From JACPYM01 sp963699175 (lineage in GTDB: Bacteria; Acidobacteriota; Blastocatellia; RBC074), in contig OY969418.1 of NCBI GenBank assembly GCA_963699175.1, forward strand, positions 1,798,001-1,862,000: DNA of 64,000 bases, in the 5' to 3' direction. Position 1 is the first letter of the stretch; every line of letters begins with the position of its first letter. Position numbers and translations under genes: made by a program. This document shows, one piece after another, positions 17,781-26,492 of the stretch. The notes below the pieces were generated by a model. The model saw nothing but the letters and a program-made list of their open reading frames with translations. It made no database searches and had not been told where the DNA came from.

Positions 17781-18629
17781 ATGAGCACCGGAAAGATAAC
17801 TCTAAAAAGACTCCTACTACTATTTGCTTTGGCCGCGTTGGCACTGGCAGTTTGGGGATTCTGGATCGAGCCTGATCGCTTGTTGGTCAACGAGACTGCC
17901 ATCACACCTCGCAACTGGCCCAAGCAACTCGATGGCTTGCGTATAGCAGCACTCTCTGACTTGCACGTGGGCGCGCCACACATGACACCCGACAAGCTGC
18001 GTCGCGTGGTCGAACTGACTAATGAGCAACAGCCAGATCTAATCGTCTTGCTGGGCGATTACGTCACACAAGGTGTGTTGGGCGGGCATTTCATCGAACC
18101 AGAATTAATTGCCAAAGAATTAATCAATTTGCGCGCGAAAATTGGCATCTACGCGGTCTTGGGAAATCACGACTGGTGGTATAATGCCGCGCGCGTTAAA
18201 GCGGCGTTAGAGAACGCCAGGATCAGAGTGCTTGAAAATGATGTTGCTGAGTTGAACATCAACGGTCAAAAGCTCTGGCTTGCGGGCTTGGGTGACGAAT
18301 TGAAAGGCAAGCCTGATATTACGGGCACGTTGGCGAAAGTGAGTGATCAGGCGCCGGTCATCGTTTTAACGCACAATCCTGATCTGTTCCCGCGACTTCC
18401 TTCATACATTGCGTTGACATTGGCTGGGCACACGCACGGCGGGCAATGTGCGTTTCCGTTTATCGGGCGGCCCATCGTTCCATCAAAATTCGGGCAACGT
18501 TACGCCGCTGGCTATTTGATCGAAGATCAAAAGCCGCTCTTCGTGACCTCTGGTTTAGGCACTAGCATCTTGCCCGTGCGCTTTGGCGTACCACCGGAAA
18601 TTGCGCTCTTAAAGTTAGTCTCCCCCTAA
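17781..18629 (+). CDS. Membrane-anchored calcineurin-like metallophosphoesterase
   Basis: 282 residues. An N-terminal membrane helix (LLLLFALAALALAVWGFW) precedes a full set of metal-binding motifs: LSDLHVG (DxH), VLLGDYVTQG (GD), VLGNHDWW (GNHD), VLTHNP and LAGHTHGGQ. This layout matches the YaeI/YkuE group, which cleaves phosphodiester bonds such as in lipid A precursors. The true substrate is unknown. It is 53 bp after the DUF4034 gene. Confidence 0.92.
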   Translation: MSTGKITLKRLLLLFALAALALAVWGFWIEPDRLLVNETAITPRNWPKQLDGLRIAALSDLHVGAPHMTPDKLRRVVELTNEQQPDLIVLLGDYVTQGVLGGHFIEPELIAKELINLRAKIGIYAVLGNHDWWYNAARVKAALENARIRVLENDVAELNINGQKLWLAGLGDELKGKPDITGTLAKVSDQAPVIVLTHNPDLFPRLPSYIALTLAGHTHGGQCAFPFIGRPIVPSKFGQRYAAGYLIEDQKPLFVTSGLGTSILPVRFGVPPEIALLKLVSP

Positions 18630-18692
18630 AACTCCCCCACGCTGTCTCCTTCTACCTGCAGTAATACTTCGTTCTCTTTCAGGTTAAAACCC

Positions 18693-19721
18693 ATGTCCTT
18701 ACTAACTCTCTCCGGCTTGCGGAAGATGGTTGCGCCGCCAGACTTGGCGATTGATCTAGGCACTGCTAACACACGCCTGTATGCGCGCGGACGCGGCTTG
18801 CTGGTAGATGAACCGTCATTGATCAAGTTCGAACCGGCCACCAAAGCGGTTGAAGCTTATGGCCTCACCGCTGCAAAGTTGGCCAGCGTTGACCCGCAAT
18901 CCTTCTATTTTTCACCTTTGCATGCTGGTGTAGTGACCGATGTAGAAGCGGCGGGCGCCTTGTTGAAGTCCTTTCTCGCTCGCTCGCACAAGCTGGGCGT
19001 ATGGTCCCAACGGGCGCTGGCCTGTGTCCCGTCAGACATCTGTGCAATCGAGCGTGAAGCGTTGATCGAAGCTGCGCAATACGCAGGCTTAGACGAAATA
19101 GCAACAGTTCCCAAGCCGCTGGCGGCGGCCATCGGCGCTGGCTTGGAAGTTGCTTCGCCCTACGCGCAATTGATTGTTGAGGTAGGCGCGGGCATCACCG
19201 ACGTGGCGGTCATTCGCTCAGGTGAGTTGCTCCAAGCCTCGACCTTGCGCGTGGCGTGTGGCGACCTACACCGCGCGGTTAGCCAAAACGTCGCGACCAG
19301 ATACGGCGTGCTGCTTTTTCCGAAAGAGGCTGAACGGCTCACGCAAGAACTGGGGATAATCACTCAATCCGATGAGGAACGCGCGTTTATCGTCACCGGA
19401 ACTGATTTGTTGAGCGGGCGCTCGGTCTGTTTGTGCGTCACGAACTTCGATGTGCTATGCGCGGTCGAGGGTGTGGTGGAAAATATTCTTGAGTTTATTT
19501 GTGCGTTCGTCGAGAAGCTCGATCCTGATCTTTCCTGCGAAGTAATTGAGAGCGGAATCTATCTAACTGGCGGTGGCGCGTTGTTAAAAGGCTTTGCTGA
19601 AAGATTATCGCTAGCCACGCAGTTGGATGTTACTGTTGCTTATGACCCTTTGCTCGCAGTAATCAACGGAGCTTGTGAGATGTTACAAGTCAGCGAGAGG
19701 ATTGGCATATGGAGTAACTGA
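18693..19721 (+). CDS. MreB-like actin homologue (divergent paralogue)
   Basis: 342 residues, the usual MreB length. The phosphate 1 loop is LAIDLGTANTRLY (canonical MreB: DLGTANT), the phosphate 2 loop VEVGAGITDVAVI, and the adenosine loop YLTGGGALLKGF. Several normally invariant residues differ, for instance VEVGAG in place of VDIGGG. No mreC, mreD or pbp2 follows, unlike the standard mre operon, so this is likely a second MreB-type protein of divergent function. Confidence 0.85.
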   Translation: MSLLTLSGLRKMVAPPDLAIDLGTANTRLYARGRGLLVDEPSLIKFEPATKAVEAYGLTAAKLASVDPQSFYFSPLHAGVVTDVEAAGALLKSFLARSHKLGVWSQRALACVPSDICAIEREALIEAAQYAGLDEIATVPKPLAAAIGAGLEVASPYAQLIVEVGAGITDVAVIRSGELLQASTLRVACGDLHRAVSQNVATRYGVLLFPKEAERLTQELGIITQSDEERAFIVTGTDLLSGRSVCLCVTNFDVLCAVEGVVENILEFICAFVEKLDPDLSCEVIESGIYLTGGGALLKGFAERLSLATQLDVTVAYDPLLAVINGACEMLQVSERIGIWSN

Positions 19722-20092
19722 GTTATAGCTTTACTGGCAGATCACGAAATGACAGTAACAATTCAGCTTGCTTGCCCCCAAGTAACGACTGAAATGCTAC
19801 TTGAACGTCATTTCGTGACCCACCGAATAGGTAAGCGATTGGCGCTCACTGCCCCTTGCACCGAGCTTCTGCCCCTGAAACCAACCGCCTACCTACTTTT
19901 AGCGGCGCTTGCCGCTAAACCTGAAATTTCAATAACAGTCAGTCGAGTCAACAGGTAGATGACCGCGGCTCTTTGCCCCATGCTTCGAACTGCATCCCCA
20001 ATCTTTCATCATCTACCTGTGACTCGCTGTAGCAGCCTACCTGGGGGAAATTGCGGCTGCTCTAGCTCAAGCTACCGTGCACCCGCACTCAG
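19722..20092. other. Intergenic region with two short inverted repeats
   Basis: No convincing gene. It separates the end of the MreB-like gene from the convergent FN3/CAP gene. CACGAAATGAC at 19743 is inverted as GTCATTTCGTG near 19808, and CAGGTAGATGA near 19950 is inverted as TCATCTACCTG near 20018. Either could act as a terminator structure, but no T-run follows. A short open frame at 19749-19958 has no ribosome site and no recognisable sequence. Confidence 0.5.
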
Positions 20093-22156
20093 TTACTGGC
20101 GCGGGCAGGAAGCGCAGCGTTTGCTAGCCGGAAAGGCTTCGTGCGGAGCCAGAATGAATCCCAACCCCGGTGTAAAGATCACTTGCTGGTCATCTCTGTT
20201 GTTGTAGTCAGAAGGCTTGGATTTGAAGAAGTCCTTCGCTCCTGCGCCACCGTCTTCTACAAAGAAGGTTAGCCGATCATTGGTCACGTGAGCACGAATC
20301 GTGGCCGTCGGTTTACCGTTATCGCGATAGAAGGTGATGATCTCTTCGTTATGTGAAACATCATGCACCGACTTCCAAGTACCGGCTTCGACCGGTGTCG
20401 GATTTTGATAAGCGCGATAACCCTGTGACACCCAGGTATGATCTTTATTGAGCTGCAAGTTCATGGTGAACTCAGTCAGATCATAACCGTTGATGTCGTT
20501 GGAGTGGACGATCCCGCTTGGTGAAATCTCGCGCTCGAGATGCCAAGTACCGATCAGCAAGTCTGGATCGGAGCCGTCGTCCAAGCCCGGGTTGCCCTGT
20601 GTTGCCGGGTCCTTCCAGCAAGCCTTAGTCTCGGTATCGCAATGCAACGGAGTGTAAGGCTGGCCGTCGTCGCCATAGCCAGTGAAGACGTGGCCTTTGG
20701 CTAATGCATCAGCGGGCGGGCGCGTGCGAACCAACTCATTGCCGTCAATTCGCCCATCTTCGTCTTCGCCAGGTAGCGGGATGGTGTAATCCCAGAAGGC
20801 GGAGAAATCGAGTATCCAATACCAATTGCCCGAGCTCTCGTTATAAGCGCGCGCGATGCCGACCGTCTTCCAAATCGGATTGCTCAAGATGTTCATGTAG
20901 TAGTCATAATTCTTGAAGAAATCGAGATAGTTTTCCGGTCTGCCGCGCGTCGCAAACGCGAGCGTGTCATAAACCGTATCAACATCGTAGCCCCACATGC
21001 GCGCGCGTCTCCGGGCGTCGCTGTTTTGGGGTAAATACCTGGGCAGTTGCTCAGTTTGAGCTACTTGCTTAGCTAAATCATCAGAAGCTCTGGTGATATT
21101 GATCGAAGGCCGCACCAGAGTGATGCCCAGACTGGCACGGTAGTTGTTGATAATGTCTAGGAACTGTTGTTCCAACTCATCCAGCGGCACCGCCGAGCCC
21201 ATGATATTCGGCTGGTAGTAAGCCTGATTCAGTACGATCGGTTTACCCTGAACGTTATTTTGAACCGCCAGGTTACCGGCATTGAGCGTATTGGCGCGCG
21301 GGTATTTTGGCGTTTTGGTCGGCCCTTCACCGTCCGGGGTAGTTGCCGACGCAATGTTCGATGGTGGCGAAAGTACTGCGCCGTGACCTATGTTATAACG
21401 CAAGATGTAAGTATAGTTCTTCTTCGGAAAAACCGTCTCATCTACCCACGAGGTCTTGTTGGCAGCTACCGAGTCCAAATAAACAAAGTCGGCGGTATTG
21501 TCCGGCTCAGTACGAAAGATGCGCAACGAAGAAACCTTGGCATTGTAGGGCATGCCCCAACGCAATTCGATCTTGTTCGAAGCAATCGCTCTGGCCGAGA
21601 GCGTCTTGATGGCACTACGCACGCCAGGGTCTTGTGAGGTGTAACGTGGCACATCCACTGTAGTCGGCGCGCCGCCTTCAGCACTCGGATCGAGGGTCGT
21701 CACTGTCGCCGTGTTCGATGGAACGGACAAAATTGCCGGTTTTTTGGCCTGGAAACGAATCTGATAGTTGTAAGTCGCATTTGGCTTCAACCCGGAGTCG
21801 TTATAAGTAACGGCCGTTATTCCGAGCGTCGTAACGAACTCGAAAAGCTGGGGTGACTGCGGTTTCGCGCGATAAATGCGGATGCCAAGATATTCTTGGG
21901 CCGGGTTACTGATCTGCCAGACCAATTGAACTTGCGTGGCAGAAATAGCCGTGGCTTCTGCGTGAAGCGTCTCCGGGTGAAAACGCTTCCCGACGCCGAT
22001 CTGCGCGGAAGCATTATTTGAGGTAATAACTAGCAAGCTGCTCACCAGCAGTAACGTCAGCAAGGCTGCCAGGAGTGAGCCGGCTAGTCCGCGGCGCTGG
22101 CTGGCTACATTCAGACACACGCCTCCCTTGCGGGGGAAGATATTGTTCAGCACCAT
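20093..22156 (-). CDS. Secreted FN3 / CAP-like protein with C-terminal CxxCP domain (paralogue 1)
   Basis: 687 residues from ATG 22156 with AGAGGAGA upstream. A long signal region (LLAALLTLLLVSSLLVITSNNASA) precedes two fibronectin-III-like domains (about 60-155 and 180-275), each with an RIYRA/RIFRT strand. A CAP/SCP-like domain follows (about 325-450), with LEQQFLDIINNYRASLG and PIWKTVGIARAY. A C-terminal domain of about 200 residues holds SPSGIVHSNDINGYD and GYRAYQNPTP. The protein ends CASCPRQ. It is homologous along its length to the gene at 22958-25246 but lacks the Pro/Thr linkers. Role unknown; probably cell-surface. Confidence 0.8.
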   Translation of the reverse strand: MVLNNIFPRKGGVCLNVASQRRGLAGSLLAALLTLLLVSSLLVITSNNASAQIGVGKRFHPETLHAEATAISATQVQLVWQISNPAQEYLGIRIYRAKPQSPQLFEFVTTLGITAVTYNDSGLKPNATYNYQIRFQAKKPAILSVPSNTATVTTLDPSAEGGAPTTVDVPRYTSQDPGVRSAIKTLSARAIASNKIELRWGMPYNAKVSSLRIFRTEPDNTADFVYLDSVAANKTSWVDETVFPKKNYTYILRYNIGHGAVLSPPSNIASATTPDGEGPTKTPKYPRANTLNAGNLAVQNNVQGKPIVLNQAYYQPNIMGSAVPLDELEQQFLDIINNYRASLGITLVRPSINITRASDDLAKQVAQTEQLPRYLPQNSDARRRARMWGYDVDTVYDTLAFATRGRPENYLDFFKNYDYYMNILSNPIWKTVGIARAYNESSGNWYWILDFSAFWDYTIPLPGEDEDGRIDGNELVRTRPPADALAKGHVFTGYGDDGQPYTPLHCDTETKACWKDPATQGNPGLDDGSDPDLLIGTWHLEREISPSGIVHSNDINGYDLTEFTMNLQLNKDHTWVSQGYRAYQNPTPVEAGTWKSVHDVSHNEEIITFYRDNGKPTATIRAHVTNDRLTFFVEDGGAGAKDFFKSKPSDYNNRDDQQVIFTPGLGFILAPHEAFPASKRCASCPRQ

Positions 22157-22890
22157 ATCAATCTCCTCTATATGTTTCTTTATATTGTTTAAGTTAGCCT
22201 GCCGCTTGAAAGCCGACAGACTTCGACTAACTCAGAAAGCACGAAAAGGTACGCAACTCATTTGGTGACGAGTTGCCTCGTGTAGTCCGAGTCAGCTTAA
22301 AGATAGACCAGGATAGTTTGCGTGTTATCCTGGCAATAAACTGGGGAGCAACGATTTCAGACACTGGCTCGAGCAGGACAACCTCTCTTATCGGAGTTTG
22401 CCTCTTGAGCAACTTGCATTTCAGGCAGACATCAACTTGTACCTCAAAATAGATTGCTCGAGTTGGTTAAATGCTTGCTCGAACAAACTAAAGAAGCCTC
22501 TCAAAGAACTGCCTACTCTACCTGAACCGTGCCAGAAATGTGTGAGGGATGAAACCGAGGTTGATGGTGGTAAGTCAAGCTGTGAGTTTAGGCTTTTGGG
22601 GCACCACTCAGCTCTTCCTCGTATGATTTGGGCAGATAACTCAGGCGTCTGGCAATAGCAGATTTGTGGGGACAAAGGAACCGACAAATAACAAATCCGT
22701 GGATCAAACGACGCTTAAGTTATGATTGATTGGGGATTCTGCTGCGGGATGCTGGTTATAAATAGCACCGGCTGTGGCGTAGTGTCAAGCTATATTTTCG
22801 CCCAGCTTATTTACTCACGCAATACTCACTTGCGCTATATACAAGGCCGAATAACTCGACCGTGTACTTATTACACCTGGGGTTGAAGAA
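22157..22890. other. Long intergenic region between two paralogous secreted-protein genes
   Basis: About 730 bp without a convincing gene. The right part of the minus-strand leader of the 687-residue gene lies at 22157-22400. A short frame at 22421-22687 on the minus strand has no ribosome site and no recognisable sequence. I looked for a cyclic-di-GMP riboswitch pattern and saw none. Confidence 0.5.
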
Positions 22891-22924
22891 AGCCCGCTTC
22901 GTTACTCGAGTAACGAAGCGGGCT
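22891..22924 (-). terminator. Intrinsic terminator of the 762-residue secreted-protein gene
   Basis: A perfect 34-bp palindrome, arms AGCCCGCTTCGTTACTC, gives a 17-bp stem. On the minus strand it is followed by TTTCTTC. It lies 34 bp beyond the stop of the gene at 22958. Confidence 0.8.
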
Positions 22925-22957
22925 ATACAATAACACGGATGTGGAGTTATCCACTTA

Positions 22958-25246
22958 TCACGGACAATACGAGCAAGTGTGCGAACCTGGGAAGGGCGCG
23001 TGGGGAGCGTTAAAGTAACTTATGCCCGGAGTAAGAATAATCTGATTGTCATCCCCCGGGTTGCTATCTGCTGCTAGGCCTTTGAAGAAGCTCAGCATAG
23101 ATGCCCCTCCGTCTACGGCATAGAGCGTCAACATACCTCGCGCAGCATGAACACGAATGGTAGAGTGCGGCTTACCGTTCTGGCGGTAGAAGGTCACGAT
23201 TTCTTCATCTCGCGCCGCATCGTGTACCGACCTCCACCAGCCGGACTCAGTCGGAGTTGGCTGTTGGTAATAACGATAGCCCTGCGTCGCCCAAGTGCCA
23301 TCAGCATTGATGTAGAAGCTAATGGTAAATCCAGTCGCGTCCCACCCATTGTAATCGTTATAGTGCACGATGCCGGTCGGCGAGATCGAGGTTTGGACGT
23401 GATAGAGACCCGGAATGTTTTCACTGAGCGAAGGCTCGCGCAGGCTCAGATTGCGCTGCGGCGGTTCATCCTTCCAGCAATAATGGCTCGGATCGTCCAT
23501 GTCGCAATGCACGGCTGAGTACCACTCACCCTCATCGCCGTAATTGGTGAAGCGGTGTCCTGCCGCAATTGCCCAGCCAGGCGGGCGCGTACGAATCAGC
23601 GGATTACCGTCTACCATACCATCATCGTCTTCGCCGGCTATCGGAATCGTCTTATCCCAAAAGCCCGCGAACTCGACTACCCAATACCACTTGCCCGTCG
23701 AGGCATTGTAGGTGCGCCCGACCCCGGCAACCTTCCAAACAGCAGTCAGCAGCGTTTCGTTAGCGGCATAGGAACTCTTCCAGAAATCGAGCGCCTGTTG
23801 GGCGGTGTAATTGCCTGCCGCGACGACGAAGCCAAAGGTCGTGTTGGGTTGATAGCCAAAGGCATGCACGCGCTGTTCGACACCACGCCCCTGGCTGTCG
23901 AATTCGCTCAGCGTATTGCGCGTGGCCAGGTCGCGGCTGAGATAGTCGCTCGATTTGGTCAAGGCGATGGATGGCCGTATCACGCCCTCAAATCTGGTAG
24001 CGCGATGTGCGCTGATCAAGCGCAGTAACTCCGCTTCTTCGTTATCCAAGGGAATTGGGCCGCTCGGTGGCGTAGCACTCGGGGTTGGTGCAGGAGTTGG
24101 CGTTGGTGTAGGCGGCGGTGTTGGCACCGGAGTTGGAGTCGGGGTCGCTGTAGGTCGCGGCGTTGGCGTCGCGATTGGTGTCGGCGTTGCTGTAGGTTGC
24201 GGCGTTGGCGTCGGCGTTCCTGTAGGCGGTGGCACCGGAGTTGGTGTAGGTGTGGGATTCGGGCCATTCGCACCCCAAGTAGTAGCTACCGCAGTATTCG
24301 ATGGCGGTGAGAGCAATATGCCACTGCCGGAAAGAGGCATTTGGATGTAGTAGTAATAGGTCGTGCCCGCATTCAATCCCGAATCTACAAACAACGCTGG
24401 AGTCATGCCCAGCGTCCGATAGTAAACGAAGTTATTCGGGTTGGATTGTTCAGCGCGATAAACTCTGACCGAAGCCAGGCTCGATCTCGGCAGCCACGTC
24501 AGTTTGATCTGTGAGGGCGAGACGCCAATAGCAAACAGCGTTTCGTTGCCAGTAGGCGTCGGGGTGGGCTGCGGGGTTGGTTGTGGCGTAGGTTGTGGCG
24601 TAGATTGCGGCGTCGGCGCTGGCGTGCTAGTTGGTGATGGACGCGGCGTCGGCGTGCTGGTCGGCGTAGGCACAGGTGTGGGTGTCGCTGTTGGCGATGG
24701 TCTAGGCGTGGGGGTGGCGGCCGGGGTGGCGGCCGGGGTAGGTGTCGGTGTCGGCACTGTCGCAGTGCCAAATGTGCGTGCTGATGTAGGATTTGATGGG
24801 ACTGAAAGTACCAGCCCGCCCGGCGCGGATGTCCTGATGATGTAGTTATACCAAGTTCCCGGCAACAGATTTTGATCAGTGAAGCTGGCCGCTAAAGGTA
24901 CAACCGAGGTAACAAATTGATAGTTATTGTTACCCTCCCCGGCTGCGCGATAGATGTTGATGCCGCCGATTCCGCCGCGGTCGGAAATGCGCCAAGTAAG
25001 TCGCACTTCAGCTCCGGAAAGCGCGGCGGCTTGCAAAGTGATGCTTTGCTGCACGGCCAGCGCGCGGGACGGATAGAAGCTCAGATTGCTCAAGAGCAAT
25101 GCCAGAGTCAGCAAAGACACCAAAGTGCGTGACAGCTCTGGCCCAAGCCAGCGCAACATTAAACCTGGACGGCTTGAATTAAATGAACGAGACTTTTGCT
25201 TTCCTTTTTTTTGCCTACTATTGAATTGATGATTTGATGGCACCAT
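22958..25246 (-). CDS. Secreted FN3 / CAP-like protein with Pro-Thr linkers and CxxCP C-terminus (paralogue 2)
   Basis: 762 residues from ATG 25246 with TTGGAGAAA upstream. After a signal anchor come an FN3-like domain (about 65-155), a linker of about 75 residues made of TPTP/PTPQ repeats, a second FN3-like domain (about 230-325), a second Pro/Thr linker, and a CAP-like domain (about 400-520) with EEAELLRLISAHRA and AVWKVAGVGRTY. The C-terminal domain (SPTGIVHYNDYNGWD, GYRYYQQPTP) ends CSYCP. The linkers are typical of extracellular proteins that span a cell-wall layer. The DNA of the linkers is repetitive but not a separate element. Confidence 0.82.
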   Translation of the reverse strand: MVPSNHQFNSRQKKGKQKSRSFNSSRPGLMLRWLGPELSRTLVSLLTLALLLSNLSFYPSRALAVQQSITLQAAALSGAEVRLTWRISDRGGIGGINIYRAAGEGNNNYQFVTSVVPLAASFTDQNLLPGTWYNYIIRTSAPGGLVLSVPSNPTSARTFGTATVPTPTPTPAATPAATPTPRPSPTATPTPVPTPTSTPTPRPSPTSTPAPTPQSTPQPTPQPTPQPTPTPTGNETLFAIGVSPSQIKLTWLPRSSLASVRVYRAEQSNPNNFVYYRTLGMTPALFVDSGLNAGTTYYYYIQMPLSGSGILLSPPSNTAVATTWGANGPNPTPTPTPVPPPTGTPTPTPQPTATPTPIATPTPRPTATPTPTPVPTPPPTPTPTPAPTPSATPPSGPIPLDNEEAELLRLISAHRATRFEGVIRPSIALTKSSDYLSRDLATRNTLSEFDSQGRGVEQRVHAFGYQPNTTFGFVVAAGNYTAQQALDFWKSSYAANETLLTAVWKVAGVGRTYNASTGKWYWVVEFAGFWDKTIPIAGEDDDGMVDGNPLIRTRPPGWAIAAGHRFTNYGDEGEWYSAVHCDMDDPSHYCWKDEPPQRNLSLREPSLSENIPGLYHVQTSISPTGIVHYNDYNGWDATGFTISFYINADGTWATQGYRYYQQPTPTESGWWRSVHDAARDEEIVTFYRQNGKPHSTIRVHAARGMLTLYAVDGGASMLSFFKGLAADSNPGDDNQIILTPGISYFNAPHAPFPGSHTCSYCP

Positions 25247-25800
25247 TGTTTCTCCAAAGTTCTACGCTCGCACAGACACGAATCGAAACCACACCTCCGG
25301 CTCAGTGGCTGGGCATGGGGGCAGTCAAGCCACTTAGCAGGGCTAAGCAGATTTCAAACTCGCTCGGCGCTAAACGAGAGAAGAGTCAGGATGCACTACG
25401 ACTAAGTGCATTGTTGTTAGGGGCATGATAGCCGGGAGAGTCGGGCGCAAACGCGGAACAGGATGCGAGATAGTGTTGTCCGTGGGAGAGAAAAAGGAGA
25501 ATGCGCCGATGATTTACTCCTAGCAAAGAAGCAAAATGAAGCAACTGGAATTCGCACGCGAACTCTCAGTCCTTTACTTCAATGAGCCAGTTTCAGGGGC
25601 TAATGGAACGTGTGGGCACGTCTGGATGGGATGCGCAGCTTAGATACCTTGTGCCGCTTGGATCTGTCAAGAAAAAAAACCGGCAGAGAAATTAAAACGC
25701 CGGGCCAGCATGTTGAACCAGCGTAGCAATCGCCCGTTCAATGACGCGCAGCCGGGACAACGCTGATTATTTCCATTGAAGGCGCAATTATTGCACTGCA
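25247..25800. other. Intergenic region upstream of the 762-residue secreted-protein gene
   Basis: About 550 bp without a gene. Near 25300-25400 are several short complementary stretches (for example CTCAGTGGCTGGGC and GCCACTTAGCAGG) that could fold in the minus-strand leader. I recognise no known riboswitch class. Confidence 0.4.
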
Positions 25801-25837
25801 AGCAGCGAGCGCAAGCCACTGGCCTGCGCTCGCTGCT
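25801..25837 (-). terminator. Hairpin downstream of the ferredoxin gene
   Basis: A 13-bp perfect stem AGCAGCGAGCGCA with an 11-base loop, 17 bp after the ferredoxin stop. There is no strong T-run, so it may be a weak or Rho-assisted terminator. Confidence 0.45.
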
Positions 25838-25854
25838 AAAATCACAGTGTAGCG

Positions 25855-26118
25855 TTAGCTGCGAAAGTAGTCAGCGTTGATTTGAATGTAATGTTGCCAC
25901 TGTTCGGGCACATCTTCGTCGCGGAAGATGGCCTCGACCGGGCAAGCCGGTTGGCACGCGCCACAGTCAATGCATTCATCGGGATTGATGTAAAGATGCT
26001 CGACGGTTTCAAACTCTGCTTCATCTTTGCGCGGGTGGATGCAATCCACGGGGCAAACGTCCACACAGGCAGTGTCCTTGGTTCCTATACAGGGTTCAGT
26101 AATGACATAAATTGCCAT
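25855..26118 (-). CDS. 7Fe/8Fe ferredoxin
   Basis: 87 residues starting MAIYVITEPCIGTKD, with GAAGGAG upstream. Cluster ligands are seen as CIGTKDTACVDVCPVDCI (spaced as for a 3Fe-4S or 4Fe-4S cluster) and CIDCGACQPACPVEAIF (4Fe-4S). This is the FdxA-like ferredoxin layout, a cytoplasmic electron carrier. It is monocistronic; no partner oxidoreductase is adjacent. Confidence 0.93.
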   Translation of the reverse strand: MAIYVITEPCIGTKDTACVDVCPVDCIHPRKDEAEFETVEHLYINPDECIDCGACQPACPVEAIFRDEDVPEQWQHYIQINADYFRS

Positions 26119-26492
26119 TCGTTTCTTTCTCCTTCGCGAGTATTTGTAAGTACGGTAGTACGCTTATCAACTTCAGTTCGAAATAGCAGTCCGCAGAGGT
26201 GCGATTGACTGCGCCTATTTTACTTTTTGAAGACCTGATTGCAAGCGTGCGCCAGTTTTTTCTGAACGTGAATACAGTAGGAGCGACAGCGTATCGCGCT
26301 CCCAAGAGCAGCATAGCGCCAACAATCAGCAAGATCCCGCAAGACAGCCCCGCCGGTCGTCAAGCATCCTGAACTCAGCTTTTCAAACAAGAATTCTCAT
26401 CACAGTTGCACTAATCAAGATTGACACTTCGGCACGCTGGCAGGCTGCGACAAGCCACAGTGTAGCCGAACCATAGACAAGGAGAACTGAAT

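Noticed and set aside
19749..19958. Short + strand reading frame of 69 codons after the MreB-like gene
   Set aside because: No ribosome site and no recognisable sequence; overlaps inverted repeats.
22157..22400. Cyclic-di-GMP riboswitch before the FN3/CAP gene
   Set aside because: The conserved core motifs are absent on reading the minus-strand leader.
22398..22687. Short frames on both strands in the 22.4-22.7 kb gap
   Set aside because: No ribosome site and no similarity to known proteins seen.
24040..24780. Dense short repeats that could look like a CRISPR array or minisatellite
   Set aside because: They encode the Thr/Pro linkers of the secreted protein in frame; there is no constant repeat-spacer spacing and no cas gene.
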